Made by a program: the position numbers and the translations under genes
The notes under the pieces: generated by a model
What the model saw: the letters and a program-made list of their open reading frames with translations, nothing else
Told to the model about the DNA's origin: nothing
Database searches by the model: none
From: Ruegeria atlantica
Lineage (GTDB): Bacteria; Pseudomonadota; Alphaproteobacteria; Rhodobacterales; Rhodobacteraceae
Length of the DNA stretch: 64,000 bases
Reading direction: 5' to 3'
Assembly: GCF_013032005.1 (NCBI RefSeq)
Contig: NZ_WQBE01000007.1
Location: 62,001-126,000 of the forward strand
Shown: in pieces, positions 61,778 through 64,000 of the stretch
Layout: each line of letters starts with the position of its first letter
Position numbering within the stretch: the first letter of the stretch is position 1

Positions 61778-64000
61778 ATGAGCGACTTGACCGTATTCTG
61801 GGCGGATGCCCTGCGCGCCCATTGGGGGCTGGACGCCAAGCTGACGCGGCTGGATGGCGAATATGATCTGAACTTTATGGTGCGGGCTACCAATGGTCAG
61901 GATTATGTACTGAAAGTCATGCGCCCCGGATGCGAAGCAGAGTTCGTTGATCTGCAGGTCAAGGCATTGGCCCATATCGCGGGTGAGGCGCCGGGGCTGC
62001 CATTCCCTCAGGTCTATCCCGCCCTTACTGGGGCGCAGCTGCCGCAAATTGCCGATCAGCAAGGGCAGATGCGGCTGGTCTGGTTGCTGGAATGCCTGCC
62101 GGGGCAATGTTACGCCAAGGCCGCGCCTAAATCCGAGGCGTTGATCTTGAAATTGGGGCGTGTTCTGGGTGCCACCGACAAAGCGTTGGAGCGGTTTACC
62201 CATGACGGGCTGCATCGTGCAGATTTCAAATGGGACCTTACGCAAGCCGGTTGGATCGCCGATCGGCTGGATGCGATCACTGATCCTGCTCGTCGGGTTT
62301 TGCTGTCCGAGATTTGTGACCAGTTCGCAGCGATCTCGGGTCCGTTGGCGGAACTGCCGAAACAGGCGATCCATAATGACGTCAACGACTACAACATTCT
62401 GGTTGAGGGCGAACTGGGTCAGCGTCAGAGTATCTCGGGCCTGATTGATCTGGGCGATATGTGTGCTGCGCCGCGTGTCTGTGATCTGGCGATTGCGGGG
62501 GCCTATATCGTTCTGGATCGCCCTAAACCGGAACGCGCGCTTGCCGCTCTTGTGCAGGGCTATCACGCGGCTAATCGGCTGCGCCCCGATGAGATTGATT
62601 TGATCTGGCCCTTGCTGCGGATGCGGCTGGCGGTGTCCGTTGTAAACTCGACCCTTATGGCGATCGAGAACCCGGATGATCCTTATGTGACGATCAGTCA
62701 GGCCCCCGCATGGCGGTTCCTTGAGAATGCGGGCGTGAACGGTGACCTGATGGCGGCGCGGCTACGAACGGCCTGCGGTTTGCCCGTTACTGACGGGGCC
62801 GAACGCATCCACGCCTATCTGTCCGAACATCGCGGCCAGTTCGCCCTGATGTTCAATCAGGATCTGAGCGATGCGCCCATGGGCTCGCTGTCGGTTGAGA
62901 ACTCGACCTGGCCGCAGAACCCGTTCCACATGCCACTGGAAGAGGCCGCGCGTGTGGGTGAGGAATTTGGCCAAGGCCTGTGGTTGGGCTATTACAACGA
63001 ACCCCGCCTGATCTATGCCGAGCCCGGGTTCCGCAAGGGGCCCTGGAAGGCTTCGGACCGGCGCACCGTGCATTTGGCGGTGGATGTGTTTGCCCCGGCA
63101 GGCACCGTGCTGCACGCGCCGATGAGCGGCCGGGTCGAAGCGGTCGAGAACCGCGACGCCCATTTGGACTATGGCGGCGTCGTGATCCTGCACCACGAAA
63201 CGCCCGAGGGCGATCCCTTCTATACTCTTTATGGTCATCTGGACCCCGAAGTTTGTGACCGTCTGAAGCCGGGCGATCCGGTGGCGCAGGGTGCGGCCTT
63301 TGCCCGGCTAGGGGACGCCAGCCAGAACGGTGGCTGGGCCCCGCATGTGCATTTCCAGCTGGCCCTGACCACGGATGGAATGCAGACCGACTGGCCCGGT
63401 GTCGGCGATCCGGATGAGATAGAGCTGTGGCACGCCGTCTGCCCCAATCCCGCGGCATTGCTGAACCTGCCAGACGACAAGGTATTCTATCGGCCCACAG
63501 ATAAACAGGTGATCCTGCAGGGGCGGCACGACCACTTCGGCAGCAACCTTAGCCTGACCTATGACGATCCAGTCATGCTGGTGCGCGGGTGGAAACATCA
63601 TCTGTTTGACGAATGGGGACGGCCCTATCTGGACGCCTATAACAACGTCCCCCATGTGGGCCATGCGCATCCGCGAATTCAGGCGGTGGCGGCGGATCAG
63701 CTGAAGCGAATGAATTCAAATACGCGCTATCTGCACCCTGCCCAAACGACCTTTGCCGACAAGATTCTCTCGAAACTGCCGGATCATTTCGAGGTCTGCT
63801 TTTTTGTCAATTCAGGCACCGAGGCGAACGAGTTGGCCTTGCGACTGGCCCGCACCCATACCGGCGCCAAGGGCATTGTCACCCCGGATCACGGCTATCA
63901 TGGCAACACCAACGCGGCTGTTGCGATCTCGGCCTATAAGTTCAACAAACCCGGCGGTGTCGGTCAGGCCGACTGGGTCGAGCTGGTTGAGGTTGCCGAC
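61778..64000 (+). CDS. Kinase (APH fold) - M23 metallopeptidase - class-III aminotransferase fusion, 5' part
   Basis: 741 codons seen; the gene runs off the window. Residues 1 to about 330: aminoglycoside-phosphotransferase-fold kinase with H199-x-D201...N206 (HNDVNDYN) and the metal site D224 (DLGD), similar to hydroxylysine kinase. Residues about 400-560: M23 (LytM-like) zinc peptidase domain with all motif residues, H432-x3-D436, H487, H523-x-H525. From about 590: PLP class-III aminotransferase of the phospho-lyase type (NNVPHVGHAHP, NSGTEANELALRLAR, HGYHGNTN). No signal peptide. Kinase plus phospho-lyase suggests phosphorylation then elimination of a hydroxylated amine. The ATG has GGGA upstream. 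Confidence 0.88.
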   Translation, partial: MSDLTVFWADALRAHWGLDAKLTRLDGEYDLNFMVRATNGQDYVLKVMRPGCEAEFVDLQVKALAHIAGEAPGLPFPQVYPALTGAQLPQIADQQGQMRLVWLLECLPGQCYAKAAPKSEALILKLGRVLGATDKALERFTHDGLHRADFKWDLTQAGWIADRLDAITDPARRVLLSEICDQFAAISGPLAELPKQAIHNDVNDYNILVEGELGQRQSISGLIDLGDMCAAPRVCDLAIAGAYIVLDRPKPERALAALVQGYHAANRLRPDEIDLIWPLLRMRLAVSVVNSTLMAIENPDDPYVTISQAPAWRFLENAGVNGDLMAARLRTACGLPVTDGAERIHAYLSEHRGQFALMFNQDLSDAPMGSLSVENSTWPQNPFHMPLEEAARVGEEFGQGLWLGYYNEPRLIYAEPGFRKGPWKASDRRTVHLAVDVFAPAGTVLHAPMSGRVEAVENRDAHLDYGGVVILHHETPEGDPFYTLYGHLDPEVCDRLKPGDPVAQGAAFARLGDASQNGGWAPHVHFQLALTTDGMQTDWPGVGDPDEIELWHAVCPNPAALLNLPDDKVFYRPTDKQVILQGRHDHFGSNLSLTYDDPVMLVRGWKHHLFDEWGRPYLDAYNNVPHVGHAHPRIQAVAADQLKRMNSNTRYLHPAQTTFADKILSKLPDHFEVCFFVNSGTEANELALRLARTHTGAKGIVTPDHGYHGNTNAAVAISAYKFNKPGGVGQADWVELVEVAD

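Noticed and set aside
1-64000. CRISPR arrays, insertion sequences, prophage or restriction systems
   Set aside because: No regularly spaced repeats, transposase, integrase or phage-structural genes were seen in any frame.

Overview
The window looks like chromosomal DNA of a marine alphaproteobacterium of the Rhodobacteraceae (Roseobacter group). Grounds are the moderately high GC, the cytochrome-c-type urate oxidase PuuD, the carboxyspermidine route to spermidine, imelysin-type iron genes, many LysR regulators with little intergenic space, and a GC-rich intergenic repeat family that I remember from this group. No genus is assigned. I see no rRNA, CRISPR array, insertion sequence or prophage. 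One tRNA (Trp) is present.

Layout. 1-3.7 kb: a glycine betaine type ABC importer (proX-proV-proW, minus strand). 4.2-20.3 kb: a nearly complete purine catabolic region, with guanine deaminase, xanthine dehydrogenase (xdhABC), urate oxidase PuuD, HIU hydrolase, a fused allantoinase/OHCU decarboxylase, ureidoglycine aminohydrolase, ureidoglycolate lyase, two NCS2-type purine permeases and two paralogous LysR regulators that diverge from puuD and xdhA. Only the allantoate-hydrolysing step is missing here. 20.5-24.1 kb: a TetR-headed operon with a Rieske oxygenase, its flavin/2Fe-2S reductase, a small membrane protein and an exported protein of unknown role. 24.9-30.6 kb: iron genes, comprising two imelysins, a di-heme DUF1111 oxidoreductase, a DUF1513 protein, a Bfd-like ferredoxin and bacterioferritin. 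30.7-35.9 kb: polyamine synthesis (speA, carboxyspermidine dehydrogenase and decarboxylase, agmatinase), preceded by a possible Arg-rich leader peptide. 35.9-40.6 kb: a PhnZ-like HD oxygenase, a LysR, an LptF-like permease, an exported ClpP-fold-like protein, tRNA-Trp and a DUF374 acyltransferase.

40.3-48.5 kb is the most unusual block. It holds a three-subunit molybdenum hydroxylase with a MoaD-like protein, and a 1070-residue protein that joins a cobalamin-type reductive dehalogenase to a complete FAD/NAD(P)H/2Fe-2S reductase, with a divergent LysR. 48.5-54.2 kb holds a FAD amine oxidase, a FabD-like acyltransferase, a fused 2-oxoacid dehydrogenase E1 and a divergent LysR. 54.3-57.5 kb has an acyl-CoA dehydrogenase, a TetR with three recognisable operators, a DUF1348 protein and a flavin-nucleotide-binding protein. 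57.8-60.7 kb is copA-cueR with a CueR-type promoter. The window ends with a 3-hydroxyisobutyrate-dehydrogenase-like gene and the 5' 741 codons of a kinase / M23 metallopeptidase / class-III aminotransferase fusion that continues past the edge.

All function calls rest on reading motifs and recalling families. No database search was run.
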